DNA of 64,000 nt from Phallusia mammillata (Eukaryota; Chordata; Ascidiacea; Phlebobranchia; Ascidiidae), in the NCBI GenBank assembly GCA_003260075.1, contig QLIY01000185.1, forward strand, positions 62,001-126,000, in the 5' to 3' direction. A model generated the notes under the pieces. The model was not told where the DNA came from, searched no databases, and worked only from the letters and a program-made list of their open reading frames with translations. Below, in pieces: positions 25,232 to 37,887 of the stretch (the first letter of the stretch is position 1; every line of letters begins with the position of its first letter). A program made the position numbers and the translations under genes.

Positions 25232-25752
25232 TTCTAAACCTTTTCAAAACCTTTTTAGGTTATAAACATAAACTCCAAAATGTTTAATAAATCGAAAGAA
25301 GTCGACTACTCATTTACCTCGCAATAAAACTAAACTAAACCTTGGTTGTTTTAACACAGCGCAGTTCATTTGCTTCCTGCGAAGTAGCGCGAATGTGGGT
25401 AACAAAACGTGTCCGTTGCTGCGTAGGAAGAACAAAAACAATTTCCTCTTCTGTAACTAAACTGATCACAATAGTGTTGAAAAAAGCAATAGCTGTTGAT
25501 TCCAGCCCACAAACACTACGTAAAGTAGAGGTAAGTCCTTGGACATGTAGTACTGAAGCACGCCAATACACACAGTTATGTTTTTTATATGCTATCATGT
25601 TCTAGTTTGCGAAAAAACAGAAAAACACTTGATTGGTACAATAATAAAGGTTTTTTTTTAACACAAGTCATTAGGAAATATTACTCTGCTTGACTAAAAA
25701 CATTGTGAGATAGGATTTGGCGACAATTAAAACCCTTCAATAACTCCTGTTT

Positions 25753-28391
25753 TTATGTTTTCGTGGTTGTATGATGATTTTCAATGCTTTCGAGACTGAC
25801 ATGATTGTGGTGAGTTGTTTTTAAACTGTTTGTTTCTGTGGTCTTGTTCTTCTTGTGGCAACAAAGCGAAAAGTAATGGACAACTGCTTTTCGGAAATCG
25901 GAGTCCCGGGCGCTGTACGTCAGCACGTTCACAAAGCTACAAAAGCAAATGCTATGATTGGTTTCAAATTATTATTAAAAGAATATTAGAATTATACAAG
26001 AAAGTAAGAAATACTGTGTTGACATACACGGACAAAAAAATTGTAGAATTCTGAGCCGACACCACTTTGGTTTCCAAGCTGTTGCTTGGTCTAAACATTC
26101 TAGCCTATAATTTACTTCAGAGCACAAGAATACTTAATGTATTTAGTTGACCTCACACACGAGAACATGGGTTTTTGAAACCTTGGTAGACTTGATGACA
26201 AAACGTTTGAAATGAATAAAGTGGAACCTGACTTGAAACTGGTAAACTGACCTGTTTGAAGTGCTCAGGTAGAAGCAGATAGAATAAGGCACAGATAAAT
26301 TGTGACAGTTCAAATGTGAAGAATATGTGAGACATACAACTACCAAGATGGGCACTGAAACAAAAACGTCTCGTAAAATTTAATTTTAATGTTTAAGCAT
26401 TATTAAAATCACTTACGTAAAGTTACAGTGAACCCGATTTGCATGATTGCCAGAGTCGTAAAAATCGCCATTTCTTTTTTCTGGTCACTTTGTCTCAGTT
26501 CTCTCCATTTTGCTATTACTTTTTTCTTCACAACTACTACTGTTACGACGCTGATCGTGGTCTGAGGAGAAAATGGCGGCAAAGTATAACACACAAGTTT
26601 GTTGCTGTAACTTAAATGTATTTTAGGTTATTTGCAGAGAGCGCAGCTCCTCAGGAGTAATTGCTAACATCCTAATGAAACCCGACTGATAGCAATAAAG
26701 TTAAAAAAACAAAAACAATAATAATATGTGCGAAAGCATGCATACCTAACAATTGAACTGATACAGGAAACATCGTTTAAACTTACAACAAGGAATCGTA
26801 GAATAAGCTTTCGTTTACCCAGACGTACCATAATCAGAAACGGAACCATGTAAATGACGACGAACAGCAGTATGAGAGGTAAGGAATTGAACGACGTGAC
26901 TGAGATCGGTTTGATCGAAATGCTGTAGATGAAGATAGGCGTTGAATAGGTAAAGACGAAGACATCGGGAAACCACACTGCAATGATAATTACTTTTATA
27001 ATTCGGTTAAAAATGTAAAACCACGAAAAACATTTAGGGTTGTTAGTCGGGCCGGTTTTTTCGGGTCGGGTTCGGGCTTGGTGTCTTTAACGAACGGGCT
27101 TGATTCTGGCCTGACTTTACATTCTTTGTTAGTAATTTTCTTAAATATAAATTACTTGCCTACGTAGCTGGTTGCTGGAGATAATGCTTATCAGTCCGAA
27201 AACGTCTATTTTGTGCCATTGTCCATTGTATTTGTGTGTGTTTTTTTATTTATATAGGCCTGTCAATCAAACCTTCGTGCCTACACGGGCTTCTCAAAAC
27301 CGATTAATTGAGGGTCGGGCTTCGGGCTAAAACTTTCGGATTCGAGCTCGAATTTCGGACCCGCTAACAACTCTTGAGGAGGCCAGGTATATAGCTTTAA
27401 GAATGGTTTCCAAACTGGAAATTTCATAACTTGCTAAATGAAAAATATCAACTTACTTGGAATCGTAGCCGGCAATACTGCTAACAACCACGCCAAAGTG
27501 ATACCAAGGTATACGATGCGCTTGCTTTGGCGTTTGTAGTTGATCGGCTGTGAGATGGCATACAAGCGTTGTTGTCCCATCAATATGAGGTGATTTAGTG
27601 ATGCCGAGAAGCCAATAAGATACAACATTCCCGCAAGCACTGCGCCTATGCTTCCACGCAATGCTAAATGTTGCTGGTCAAGCTCTGAAGCTGTGACGTT
27701 GATCGACCAACTGAAGTTGTAAACGACAACTACTAACAGCTGGATGCCTGAAAATAAATCAATATTCGTGGCACAGGTTTTCGAGATGAAATGTGTGCTT
27801 GTGCATAAAATCGTCCTGAACCATGTGATACAGATCAATTTTAGTTGAAAGTTTCAGCCGTTTGTTAGTTTTAAAAAATATGTTTTTAAACTTAACTTTT
27901 GGAAAATTCCAAACTACGCTGAAAGTATAGCTAGAAGCTTATTTTACATTTGGTTCGATTTTTTTACTTTAAACTCTTTAACCGAAGAAAATATAAACGT
28001 GGTATGTTTACTGACCTGTTAGTATATCACAACCGGCCAGTGATGCTTTGATAGCGCTGTAATGCCCAGTAAAGCCCGGTCGTTTCATGATCGTGCAAAA
28101 TATCACGAAACCGTTAGATAGAAAAATGGAAAGACCCAGAAAAACAATACAAAACACAAAAACTCCGGCTGTGGCTGTGTTACAATCCGGGCACTTTGAC
28201 AACTGTACGTCGACACATGTAGAAACCGCTGAAGGATTGCAAAACGGTAAAACTCCACACACATGCGAAACGTTAGGATTGCTCACATTCACGTAGCGGT
28301 CTGCTATAAAGTTTGAAACTGGAGGCGCAGGAAATAGCTCCCATGGATAGGGTGGTAACGGCGGAGGCAACGGAGGCAAAGTATGATTCAT
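25753..28391 (-). CDS. Seven-transmembrane receptor, cluster member 3 (complete)
   Basis: Six exons (transcript order): 28391-28016, 27747-27457, 26977-26829, 26561-26417, 26354-26252, 25936-25753. Total 1248 nt gives 415 aa with the same phases as member 1. The start MNHTLPP is chosen because the upstream in-frame Met at 28463 adds an unusual hydrophobic stretch; it remains possible. The N-terminus is proline-rich (PPLPPPLPPYPW), then CGVLPFC and the C-x7-C-x7-C-x2-C motif. TM2 has SLAGCD with Asp kept, TM3 GQQRLYAI, TM7 NSFVNVLTY. The C-terminal tail is longer than in members 1 and 2, with Thr/His-rich sequence. A short element with inverted ends (about 27038-27373) lies in intron 2. Confidence 0.86.
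27038..27373. mobile_element. Short inverted-repeat element in receptor 3 intron 2
   Basis: Ends GGTTGTTAGTCGGGCC and GGACCCGCTAACAAC are imperfect inverted repeats flanking GC-rich tracts (CGGGTCGGGTTCGGG). No coding frame and no clear target duplication. Probably a miniature DNA transposon of hAT-like type. Confidence 0.5.
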
Positions 28392-28601
28392 AATGGTTAC
28401 AAGTAGGCTATAATATTTGCAATTATACACAAGCCACGAAATTACCAAAAACGAAATTACCAAAAATTCTGTGTCTGCTAAATAAAGAAAACAGGTAAGG
28501 TGTAATAACCAAGCTAAGTTCTCTTAATGCACAGCAATTGACACAAATAATATTTCCAAAAATATCTTCTCCAAATTGTTCCATCGCCTTGTGCGTAAAA
28601 T

Positions 28602-28702
<101 letters not shown>

Positions 28703-29988
28703 TGCATAAACGCGCCTGGTTTCAACACGAAGTATAACTACAATGATTTTTCGCATGCCGTACGATGTAGCAAGCTTCCTGTGTTATGTTGATGCCGATC
28801 ACGGATTCGATACAATATTAGCAAGTGCTAAGGTTTCACTAAAACGATGTCAAACAGTTTGCCACGCACTTATACAAGGCTTATTTTTAATGCAGAGTTC
28901 AAAGTTCAGACCATCACGTGCTTAACTTCCACTTTATTTAACACCAGCGTGGGGAAATAACAAAGAATTATTACTTGTCTCTTTTTATGGGTGATTTACT
29001 TCAGTAACCCGACGCTTATAGTTTGGCAGCTTTTTTCGCATTAATAATCTCGTAGTAAACTCGCGGGACACAGGAAGTGAGACTAAAGTCACCTCGTCCA
29101 CGATATACATCAATCCAGGTCAAACCACAGGTTTTCTCACGGTTGTGTTAAGGGTTTTTACGTGTACCAAATATACGCTTTGTTGTTTGTGCCGCTTTAC
29201 CTTGCCGCAAAAAGTTACCTTGCCAAATACCAACAGAAACGTAATTGAATAGCTTTTTACACGTAACTAAATATCACTTGTCCAAACCTTTGGATGGTAA
29301 AAAAACATATTTTCACTTAAGAACGAGTGAATTGCCACCTGTTTTCATGAACTGCCTGTTTGCCTAAAAACGTGTAATGCTGCTCACTGTTTTATTCACC
29401 TATTCTGTGACTCCACTCATAGTTCTTTCCTTTTTTGGTGGTGTTAAATATGCTTGAACAGCTAGGTTTGACGTTGTAGTTTGTTTCTTTTTTCCTTAAA
29501 CTCTTCACCGACACAATTGGCAAGTTAAGAAGCAAAATACTCAATACGCGTTTCGTGCAGTGCATCTGAAGCATCAATTCCAGCGTGCTCTTCCAACTGA
29601 TATACCGTATTCTCGAGTGTATACCGCATCAAAACTATAGTACGCGACAGACGAAAGGTATACGATGGGCATACAGCTTTTAGGTTAGTGTTACTAAACG
29701 TAACTATTGTGGTTTTTATAAAATGCATGAAGGCATCGCATCGGGACCTATTTGAGACTAATCTCCTTGTTGTAAATATTATTGCGGCAGTAATGCTAAT
29801 TTTTGATAATTATCAAGCAACAGGCTTATCTGGACAACTGTTAGAAGTTGGACATATTACTTTCTGAGATGTTTAGTTAAGTTTTTCCGGAAAAAATCGT
29901 CTTGATTTTTGGGTACAAATAACGATTTTTCTGCAGGTTGAGCTGAATAGTCTAGCGTCTGAAATGTTTACAACGACACCATCTATAT

Positions 29989-30523
29989 CAGGGGCGGGCA
30001 ACTTCTCCAGGTGGCGGGCCTGATATGGGAAAATGAAGTACTTGGCGGGCCGGATTTCTGAATCGATACATTAATCGCGTATTTATCCAGTGATTTAAAA
30101 CGGATTTTTGACCACCTAAACCAAATACAATCAAGAACATCACAATTACAATACAGTCCAAACAATCTAACTGATATAACATAAAATTATTCACCACAGC
30201 AAAGTTAATGCATACATCACAGACTTAGATACTGCTATAACACTAACTAGGCTACACGTGTGGAAACAAAGGAAACCGTGAAAGCAGGCCACACACAAGG
30301 TTGGCAGTTATGCCGTAACAATGGACGTATGGTACCATGGTAACAACGGCGGGACAGTTTTTTGCTATTGGGGAGCGTTACTGTCCGTTACAACTTTGAC
30401 GCAGTAAGCAAGTAGTGGGGGATTGTGGCAGACTGTGGCCGCGGGCCACATTATCATGTAAGACCTGAAACTGTCTGCGGGCCGCTCAAAATCCCGTCGC
30501 GGGCCGTATGTTGCCCGCTTCTG
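29989..30523. mobile_element. Non-autonomous hAT-like element, 535 bp
   Basis: Begins CAGGGGCGGGCAAC and ends TTGCCCGCTTCTG, with an exact 8-bp target duplication ATCTATAT at 29981-29988 and 30524-30531. The internal sequence is GC-rich near the ends (GCGGGCC motifs) and non-coding. A second copy in opposite orientation is split between 43054-43479 and 50038-50165. Confidence 0.9.
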
Positions 30524-30836
30524 ATCTATATAGTGACGCCAATATTGCCTTCGCTTTGTTTGCCTATAATAGGCTTGCAAAAATCTGACCACCACGTTGT
30601 CATGGGCATTTTGTTTTGTACAAACACGCATTACAACCATTCGAATTACGCCATGTACTTTTTGGTATGTCAGCTTTTCCGGTAAAAGTTTTGTACTTTG
30701 CTGTCAGTGCAGTGGTTGTACAGATAAATATATCAAAAAAATCTAAACTAAACCTTAATAGAACCATTCTGATATATATAAACATATAAATATTTTTTTT
30801 TTCAATTGAATATTTTATTTGCCACTGTTTGAAGTT

Positions 30837-31040
30837 GAAACAATTAAAAATAAAACCACACGGCGAATAAAAGAAAACAAACGATTGCGTAACAAACCAT
30901 TGCTTTTATCAAATGTCTATTAAGCTTCCTTGCCCCCCCCCCTTGAAACAATTAAAAATAAAACCACACGGCGAATAAAAGAAAACAAACAATTGCGTAA
31001 CAAACCATTGCTTTTATCAAATGTCTATATTAAGCTTCCT
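30837..31040. repeat. Duplicate across a 10-C join
   Basis: 30837-30932 (TTGAAACAATTAAAAATAAA onward) recurs at 30943-31040 with small differences, separated by C run 30933-30942. Confidence 0.85.
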
Positions 31041-31070
31041 TTGTGCAGTTTTTTGTTTAAAGAATTTGAT

Positions 31071-31393
31071 CTCAATTTGATTACGGATGTGTACTAAAAT
31101 GTACTGTAATAAATAAATCAGCTTTTCAAAGTCTAACACGGTTTAATGTACGTGAACGCTTTGAGTTAGTTGTAAATTTACGTTGTGTCTTTGACAGGCC
31201 TAGCTGTAGGCTACACAGAAATACATGACCCCCCCCCCTTGATCTCAATTTGATTACGGATGTGTACTAAAATGTACTGTAATAAACAAATCAGCTTTTT
31301 AAAGTCTAACACGGTTTAATGTACGTGAACGCTTTGAGTTAGTTGTAATTTTACGTTGTGTCTTTGACAGGCCTAGCTGTACACAGAAATACA
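31071..31393. repeat. Duplicate across a 10-C join
   Basis: 31071-31228 (TTGATCTCAATTTG region) recurs at 31239-31393 with a few changes, separated by 31229-31238. Confidence 0.85.
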
Positions 31394-31951
31394 TGTGTGA
31401 AACGTTAACATTTAATTTGGGGAAAATTCATGCAATACACCAGATAACATTTCTACTTTACAGTTATACACCTCATATACATTGAGTTCTAAACAGTACA
31501 GTTTGGATTTGGACAGCGGAGAAACTAAAAACACCATATATCCTCTATTCAAATGGTATTGATTTGCCATATGTGAAGCAGGGGTCAGCGAGCCTTGACA
31601 CGAGAGGTATTTTTCCGCGGCACGCCAAACGTTTTTTGACGTACTAAATTAAACTGTTACATTGTTTTTACTTTTGTGCAATTGTCTTAAAATCCAGCCT
31701 ACATGCAAAAACACTATGCTTTCTGCCAACTATCGGCTGAAACAAACCAGAATTGCTCACAAAAATGTTGGCACGTAAATTGGCAAGCGCCTCTTAAAAG
31801 ACACACGCGGCCCTTGATGTTGAGGAACTATTCACTACTTGTCGCTATGTTGTCTTTCAACAAGCGTCATGAACTCAACTTAACTCAACTTCATGGGGGC
31901 CACATGTACAAAACATATTGATTTGTTGTGATTGAGGCAAACATCTTCTTT

Positions 31952-32736
31952 TCATACTGAATCTGTTTGCGACTTAGTTTGACTCTTGGTGTTTTTGGAT
32001 AAGGCCGTGTGTTTGCTTTTTGTTGATGGAGGTGGCGACTTTAGTTTTCTTGGGCAGCAGGCACAGAAAAGTTCTCCGACCGATTTTCTGAAGGTTGAAT
32101 CGACCGCACTGTACACGAAGACATTCACCAAGCTGTTAAAACAAATAGGTTTGATTGCAACCGCATGCAATGATCCAAGACTTTTTACTTTATACACAAA
32201 CCTGTTAGTCATTGAAAGGTAGAAACATGTAATATATGGAGTTGAAATGTTGGTGCTGTTTAGGTCCCCGGTGTAGCTCATGATCACAACCACAACAAGG
32301 GGAACTAAAACATAACAAAATAATTTCGTCCTTGTTACTCAAATCAAATTTTGTAAAACCTAGTTAACATTTCGTTGGATTAGTTTGGTGTAAACACATT
32401 TATTCGAACTCAATAAGGTAACAAAATAATAATCAACTTTTAATTTGATTCGTTTGTTGCTTGACACAAGACTTAAACAAGATTTTCTACCAAAAAAGTA
32501 CTGTTTTGTAATCTTACCCAATGTGATAGTAAACCCAAGTTGCATTATAGCCATCGTTGCAAAAATCACCAACTCTTTTTTGCTCTCAGAATTATTAGTT
32601 GTAAACTTTGCGGATTTTCGGAGATGTTTCGAGACATAGAAACCAGTGGCAGCGGTAAATGCACTCTGCAAACAAACCTCTTATTTTAAGTGCGTTTGTA
32701 TAATTTTTAAAGAAATTTTAAAAATATTTCAAGAAG

Positions 32737-32806
<70 letters not shown>

Positions 32807-35579
32807 AAGCGACATGGTTTATTAAACATTTCGGCATATGCTTACATCATTTATCAATCAGTGGCCGCGGTCCCCCATATCACTGATGAAGGCATGCGCA
32901 TTTACCGAAAAGTTTAAATAACAAAGCATGTCGCCTTTTACATCAGTTTGGGCCGTTATTATTCTCATTAAACTTATGAACCGATTCTTGTATAGTGCAG
33001 GGTATATTATGAATTAATAAAATAATTAATTTCGACAACTTTAGTCTATGGCAGTGCTCTTCAACCGGTGTGTACACCCTGGGGTGCACCAAAATATGCC
33101 TGGGGTGCATCAGTACGAAAAGGTATACATGGGTGCAAATTTACGTCAAAAGTTTTTGATCAAAAGTGCGGCTGCCCGTTAATGTACGTCGAGACCAAAC
33201 AGCTCACGCCATTTTTCATGTCGTTTTTGTCCTCAGTTAGGTAAACAGGGTGCATGAGTTCGTTACAACACATTTAAGGGTTCACCAAACCAAAAAAGGT
33301 TGAAGAGCAGAGTCTATGGAAGAGTCTATGGTGTGTGTTGGAACGAAAAATGTGCGTAAAAACAAAGTAAAATCAGCACAACGCACGGATGCTTTATTAT
33401 TTATAGCTGCCCTGGCGTCGGAACTAAGTATTATAGGACATGTCATGTTAGATATCATGTCATGTTTTGTATAAACGTGTTACATGTTTGATACATCCTG
33501 CTACAATTTTGATGTATCGACCGGCTAAGCAAAAACTAGTTTGGGTACTGAAACTTACCATTAATAGATAGGGTAGAATAAATACAACAACGACCATGAT
33601 AACCAAGGGCGTGTAAATGGTTTCTGTCCTCGTGGCGGAAAGTGTTAGGTTGAAGAGGAATATCATGTGTTGGTAACCAAACTCAAATACACCCGGAAAC
33701 CACACTGCAATATAAAACGTATGTTTAGATGTTTAAAGGACTTGAGTTGGTAATTGTACTGAAACTTACATGGAGTAAAGGCACACAAAACGGACAGAAC
33801 CCAAACGACAGCCAAACCAATGTAGACGTTGGAGTCAGCCTGATGCTTATACCGAATAGGCCAACGGACGGCAAATAGACGTTGTTGACCGAGGAAGACC
33901 AGATGGTACAGTGATGAGGTGTAGATGAGAATGTAAAACACTCCTCCAGCAATGGCTAAAGGGGAATGCTGCAGCGAAATGGTATATAGAAGAAGCTCGT
34001 CAGGAGTTGAGTTGATCGTGTATAGAAAGTTGGGGAGAGCCACAGCGAAAAGTAAAATTCCTTTAAAAAGAAAAGTAGATACAATTATAGGTAATGGATA
34101 CCCATGCCAAACAACTAAAGTCACCGGGACCTGTTCAAAGCTTTGGTTTGAAACCAGGGCAACAAATGAAAGCAAACAAAATAGAATTTGAGAATGCTTT
34201 TGGGGCAATTAAGAACCTAATTGTTTAGAGTTTTCTATTGATTAAATGCCAATACAGATCCAGTAAACCGCATACCCCATTTGCCCTGTTTTTCTTACAA
34301 AATTTTTTGGGTTCATAAAATCACAATACTCACGCAACTAAACAAAAAGTGCTATTAACAGGTGGAAATTAACCAGATTTGTTTGTTTTTGTCTGTTAAA
34401 ATTATTACGTAGTCACCTGTAAGCAAATCTGCAACGGCTAGAGATGCCTTGATCTTTCTGTAGCTTCCAGTAAACATTGATTTTTCCTTTAGGAAGAGCC
34501 AAATCACCAGAAAATTTGCTACGATTATAGCCAAGGCCAGAAAAACAACAAAAAATCCAAAGAACCCAGCTCCAACCATGCTGCACTGACCACAATCCTT
34601 CACTGATGTGTTCGAACAACTGTCGACGACCGACTGGGAACAAAACGCTGGAAACCCGTTTAACGCCAGAGATCCGACAACAGAATGTGTAGAGGTTTGA
34701 GTTGCTGTTGTTGAGAAAAAGTTTGCTGTTGTAGTGCTGTTTACTGGCGGAGGTGAAGGAGCTATGGGCAAAGTTGAGGTGATAAAATTGACTACAAAGG
34801 CTGCAGTTTTAGGCGTCGTTGGTGTCGGAGATTCCATGGTAAAAGTTGATGGACTTAAGCTTGTTGTTGTCGTCGGAGTCGCCAATGTAAAAGGCGTTGG
34901 GTTCGGGCTCATTGTTGTCGTAGTTCCCAATGTAAATGTCGCTGAGTTAGGGCTAATTGTTGTCGTAGTTCCCAATGTAAAAGTTGTTGGGTTTGGACTG
35001 CTTGTTGAAGCAGTCGTTAATGCAAAAGTTTGTAGGCTTGGACTCACCCCCCCCCCTCGTTGGTGTCGGAGATTCCATGGTAAAAGTTGATGGACTTAAG
35101 CTTGCTGTTGTCGTCGGAGTCGCCAATGTAAAATTTGTTGGGTTTGGGTTCATTGTTGTCGTAGTTCCCAATGTAAAAGTCGCTGGGTTTGGACTGCTTG
35201 TTGCGGCAGTCGTTAATGCAAAAGTTTGTAGGCTTGGACTCGGCTTATTGGTTGTTGTCAATGCAAAGGTTGGTGGTCGTAGGCTTGTCATTGTCGTTGT
35301 CGCCAAAGTAGTTGTCGGAGGATTTGGGGCTAGAGTTTCTTTTATAGGTAGAGTAACTGGCATCTTAGTAACCAAATTGTTGACAAACCCTGGTTTTTGT
35401 ACTGATGGTAGTGAAAATGGTACTTCCATTGGAAATCTAGCCATCACGTCAGTTATTTTGAGCAAAGTTAGCAAAATCTTGGTAAAAAATAAGGTTGCTT
35501 CTGATGAATATTTTACAGTAATAACCTGCATAGTTTTCCTCTTGTATTTTAAAGGCTCCCTTATCATGTGCCTCGCCAC
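31952..35579 (-). CDS. Seven-transmembrane receptor, cluster member 4 with mucin-like N-terminus
   Basis: Exons (transcript order): exon 1 about 35579-34417 (interrupted by a 10-C join at 35047-35056), 34060-33770, 33704-33559, 32665-32518, 32304-32202, 32132-31952. Exons 2-6 fit the family exactly. The extracellular region before TM1 is a long Thr/Ser/Pro stalk with tandem motifs such as TFTLGTTTTMSPNP and TFALTTA, predicted to be heavily O-glycosylated. It is followed by NGFPAFC and C-x7-C-x7-C-x2-C. TM3 reads GQQRLFAV, TM7 NSLVNVFVY. The tail is Lys/Ser/Thr-rich. The start is uncertain: Met at 35579 or 35531. The stalk length is uncertain because the join duplicates part of the repeat and breaks the frame. 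Introns 3 and upstream DNA carry small mobile elements. Confidence 0.75.
32738..32804. other. 67-nt poly-C run in receptor 4 intron 3
   Basis: Pure C run abutting a palindromic element with a hammerhead-like core. Probably a gap filler. It does not interrupt an exon. Confidence 0.6.
32808..32934 (+). ncRNA. Palindromic element with hammerhead-ribozyme-like core
   Basis: The 5' arm 32809-32834 (GCGACATGGTTTATTAAACA...) is a near reverse complement of the 3' arm 32905-32934. Just before the 3' arm lie CTGATGA (32883-32889) and CCGAAAA (32905-32911), the two conserved hammerhead core blocks, 17 nt apart. Stem II is weak. The layout matches a second element at 55068-55301 and resembles ends of Penelope-like elements. 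Activity is not implied. Confidence 0.45.
33052..33311. mobile_element. Non-autonomous hAT-like element, 260 bp
   Basis: Starts CAGTGCTCTTCAACC and ends GGTTGAAGAGCAGA, with an exact 8-bp target duplication GTCTATGG at 33044-33051 and 33312-33319. It lies in intron 3 of receptor 4 and has no coding frame. Confidence 0.88.
34827..35270 (-). repeat. Tandem Thr/Pro-coding repeats, partly duplicated by a join
   Basis: Coding minisatellite of the receptor 4 stalk. Units of about 60-70 nt encode variants of FTLGTTTTMSPNP. Sequence from 35057 repeats sequence from about 34827 after the C run 35047-35056, so part of the apparent array is probably an unmerged overlap. Confidence 0.7.
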
Positions 35580-35805
35580 TATTATACTACCTGCCAGTTT
35601 AAATTAGCTCGACATCTACTTTAGAAGACTATACCCCCCCCCCCGGTAAAAAATAAGGTTGCTTCTGATGAATATTTTACAGTAATAACCTGTATAGATT
35701 TCCTCTTGTATTTTAAAGGCTCCTTTATCATGTGCCTCGCCACTATTATGCTACCAGCCAGTTTAAATTAGCTCGACATCTACTTTAGAAGACTATATAC
35801 ATGTG
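35484..35805. repeat. Duplicate of receptor 4 5' end across a join
   Basis: 35484-35633 recurs at 35645-35805 with few changes, separated by C run 35634-35644. The second copy carries another version of the putative start codons. Confidence 0.82.
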
Positions 35806-35852
35806 TTAAAAAGTTGAATGAGGAAATTAACGGCTCAAATAGACGTCCACAT

Positions 35853-35954
35853 CGACATGCTTTATTATTTTAACGTTTCGGCAAAACACTGATAAATTTC
35901 ATGAGATTTTTTTTAAATTTCACGAGTCAAACTTTCGAAAAATAAAGCATGTCA
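35853..35954 (-). repeat. Palindromic element related to the hammerhead-like family
   Basis: Arms 35853-35881 (CGACATGCTTTATTATTTTA...) and 35932-35954 are near reverse complements and share ATAAAGCATGTCG with the element at 32808. On the minus strand a degenerate core reads CTCATGA ... CCGAAACGTT, one base off the CTGATGA consensus. Probably a decayed relative. Confidence 0.4.
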
Positions 35955-36516
35955 CTTTTTTACTTTTTTAAGTATCTTTGGGTCGTTATTTTCCTCAATA
36001 AACTTAAAAAACATATGGATGTTTGTTTTCTGAATATTACAATATCTCTACACTTTTGCCTATAGTCAATCTGCTATGAAGTATAAGCCGCTTCCTGTCA
36101 AATCTTCGCACAGAAAAACTTACGTCTTGCCTCTGAGTAAGAGCACGATTATTGGGAAATAGGCTTCTTCGCATACTTTGCGGGTCGAAAAAAGTCTTTT
36201 GGGGTCACGATGTATCGTCTTATGAGAATCAGTATTACCAACTACGCCACGCACTAAATACGTAAATGACGTGACTATGACGTAATGGCCTGTGCGAACT
36301 TTACGTATTTTAAAGTAAAAGAGAAAGCCTTTCCGCAACTACTTCGTCACAACATAAAATCCCCTTTATGCACGTAATTGTGCAATGTCACCGTTTGGTA
36401 TGATGCAACTAGCGCATGGTCTACAGGCATAGGTAAAAAATACTCGAACAGAAATAATAACCATGCAAAAAATACGGTTTAAATCGCCATCAAACAGATT
36501 ATTATTGTTTATGTCG

Positions 36517-36713
36517 TATAAAAGAGCGGAAACTACATTAGTGCAGTGTTTGGGAAGAAATTTACTTTAAACATGCAAACTGGACGTGCAAGAGTTGCTT
36601 CCTTGCCAAATCTGAAAATTATGTTTGATTCGCCGGACAAATATGGGCTGTTTGGCATTTGTTTTCCGTTCGTAACTCTTGCATATTATTCATTGAACGT
36701 CTTTTCGCAGTAG
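36517..36713 (+). CDS. Candidate small gene: TATA box then 46-codon frame
   Basis: TATAAAAG at 36517-36524 is followed after 48 nt by an ATG at 36573 opening a 46-codon frame to TAG at 36711-36713. The peptide has a basic start (MQTGRARVASLPNL) and one hydrophobic segment (YGLFGICFPFVTLAYYSL) that could span a membrane. I do not recognise it. The end reads TTTTCGCAG then TAG, so an acceptor-like site overlaps the stop. It could be a small membrane protein, a first exon, or chance. Confidence 0.3.
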
Positions 36714-37023
36714 GGCATTCAGTAATTGGCAATGTGTATGTGTTAAAATCATGTCATAACATGTCTTTACAAAACTGCCCTTTCGGCCAGACTTATCATG
36801 CGTCAATGAAAACTCTTTTGGCAACATATTTGTAAACTACCAATGCCGGGACGTTTCTAATACCCATTTTGGTAATGCTAAGACTGACTGATTTGGGGGA
36901 TATTTTTGGGATTAGTAAGACTAAAGGGCAATTTACCACGAAGATTTTAGGTTTTTGTCCCTTAACAATCGCTTGTGTTTTATTGGCCCAAGTGCAGAGG
37001 GCTGATTCCAGTTATAAATTCAT

Positions 37024-37025
<2 letters not shown>

Positions 37026-37116
<91 letters not shown>
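37026..37116. other. 91-nt poly-C run
   Basis: Pure C run between a possible small gene and a tRNA-like relic. Probably a gap filler. Confidence 0.6.
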
Positions 37117-37117
<1 letters not shown>

Positions 37118-37187
37118 AAGCTGACATGTGCAACATACGAGGCAGGCAACGGTGCTTGTGATTTGACTTTCGACGGGCTTACTTATT

Positions 37188-37255
37188 CCCTGTGTAGCTC
37201 AGTTAAAAGAGTTACGAAAAGACTCCTGTAGTGGGTTCCAATCCCACCACAGGGT
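37188..37255 (+). tRNA. tRNA-like relic (probable pseudogene)
   Basis: The acceptor stem is perfect (CCCTGTG with CACAGGG). The D arm is GCTC/GAGT and the T arm GTGGG-TTCCAAT-CCCAC is perfect. The anticodon arm does not form a standard 5-bp stem with a 7-nt loop (only TACG/TGTA around a 10-nt loop), and the D loop lacks the GG pair. No anticodon is assigned. It is likely a decayed or inserted tRNA copy. Confidence 0.5.
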
Positions 37256-37887
37256 AGATTTTCTAGCCTACGATTTGTCACATGGAAATGCTTAGTGACC
37301 GGCTGATTCGGTATGGCGCCTTTAATGGGCATGGCGTACTATGATTTAAATTGGTAAAAGATAGAAACCAAAGAATTTGAACCTCAGGAGGTGTAACGAG
37401 ACCAGATAGCCCTTATCTACTGAAATATCTGTCAAACCGTCGCCCTTGTAGCATGCCTGTATGCTTTTTGTTCTCTTCTCAGATGCCTGGGAAGCTAGTA
37501 TTTAGATGCCCTTCTTCCATTCCTATTCATCACAGCAAAAATGTTTTACTCGACAAGCGGGCCGGAAGCATCAATGTAATTAATCGCCAACTGCAACAAC
37601 ACTGCTCAGATAATATCATATTTCGCGTGGTTATTATGTTTCTTTTGTTTTTAACAACTGAGCTTTACACTAAATACAAATCTGCCTCCACCTTAACAAC
37701 CCGATACAAAAGAATAAATCAGGATTTAATGATGGTTTTAATACTTTTAAACAACAAACATTATTAAAATCGACTACAGATTCGGAAAGTTATTGTCTAC
37801 TTTTATAGTAGAGTCATTTTAGCTGATCTAATTTTATGACCCATGTACGTCAGCAAAATAAACCGCAAAGACATCGAGGTCACCCAG

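Noticed and set aside
25335-25605. Overlapping 87-codon frames on both strands
   Set aside because: Mirror-image frames with no family resemblance, downstream of receptor 2's promoter side; chance.
30365-30685. Opposed frames within 30.4-30.7 kb
   Set aside because: They overlap the end of the hAT-like element at 29989-30523 and show no coding signature.
36869-37231. 120-codon proline-rich frame
   Set aside because: Length comes from the 91-nt C run at 37026-37116; no splice sites or family resemblance.
37188-37255. Functional tRNA gene
   Set aside because: Acceptor and T stems are perfect but the anticodon arm is abnormal and no anticodon can be assigned.
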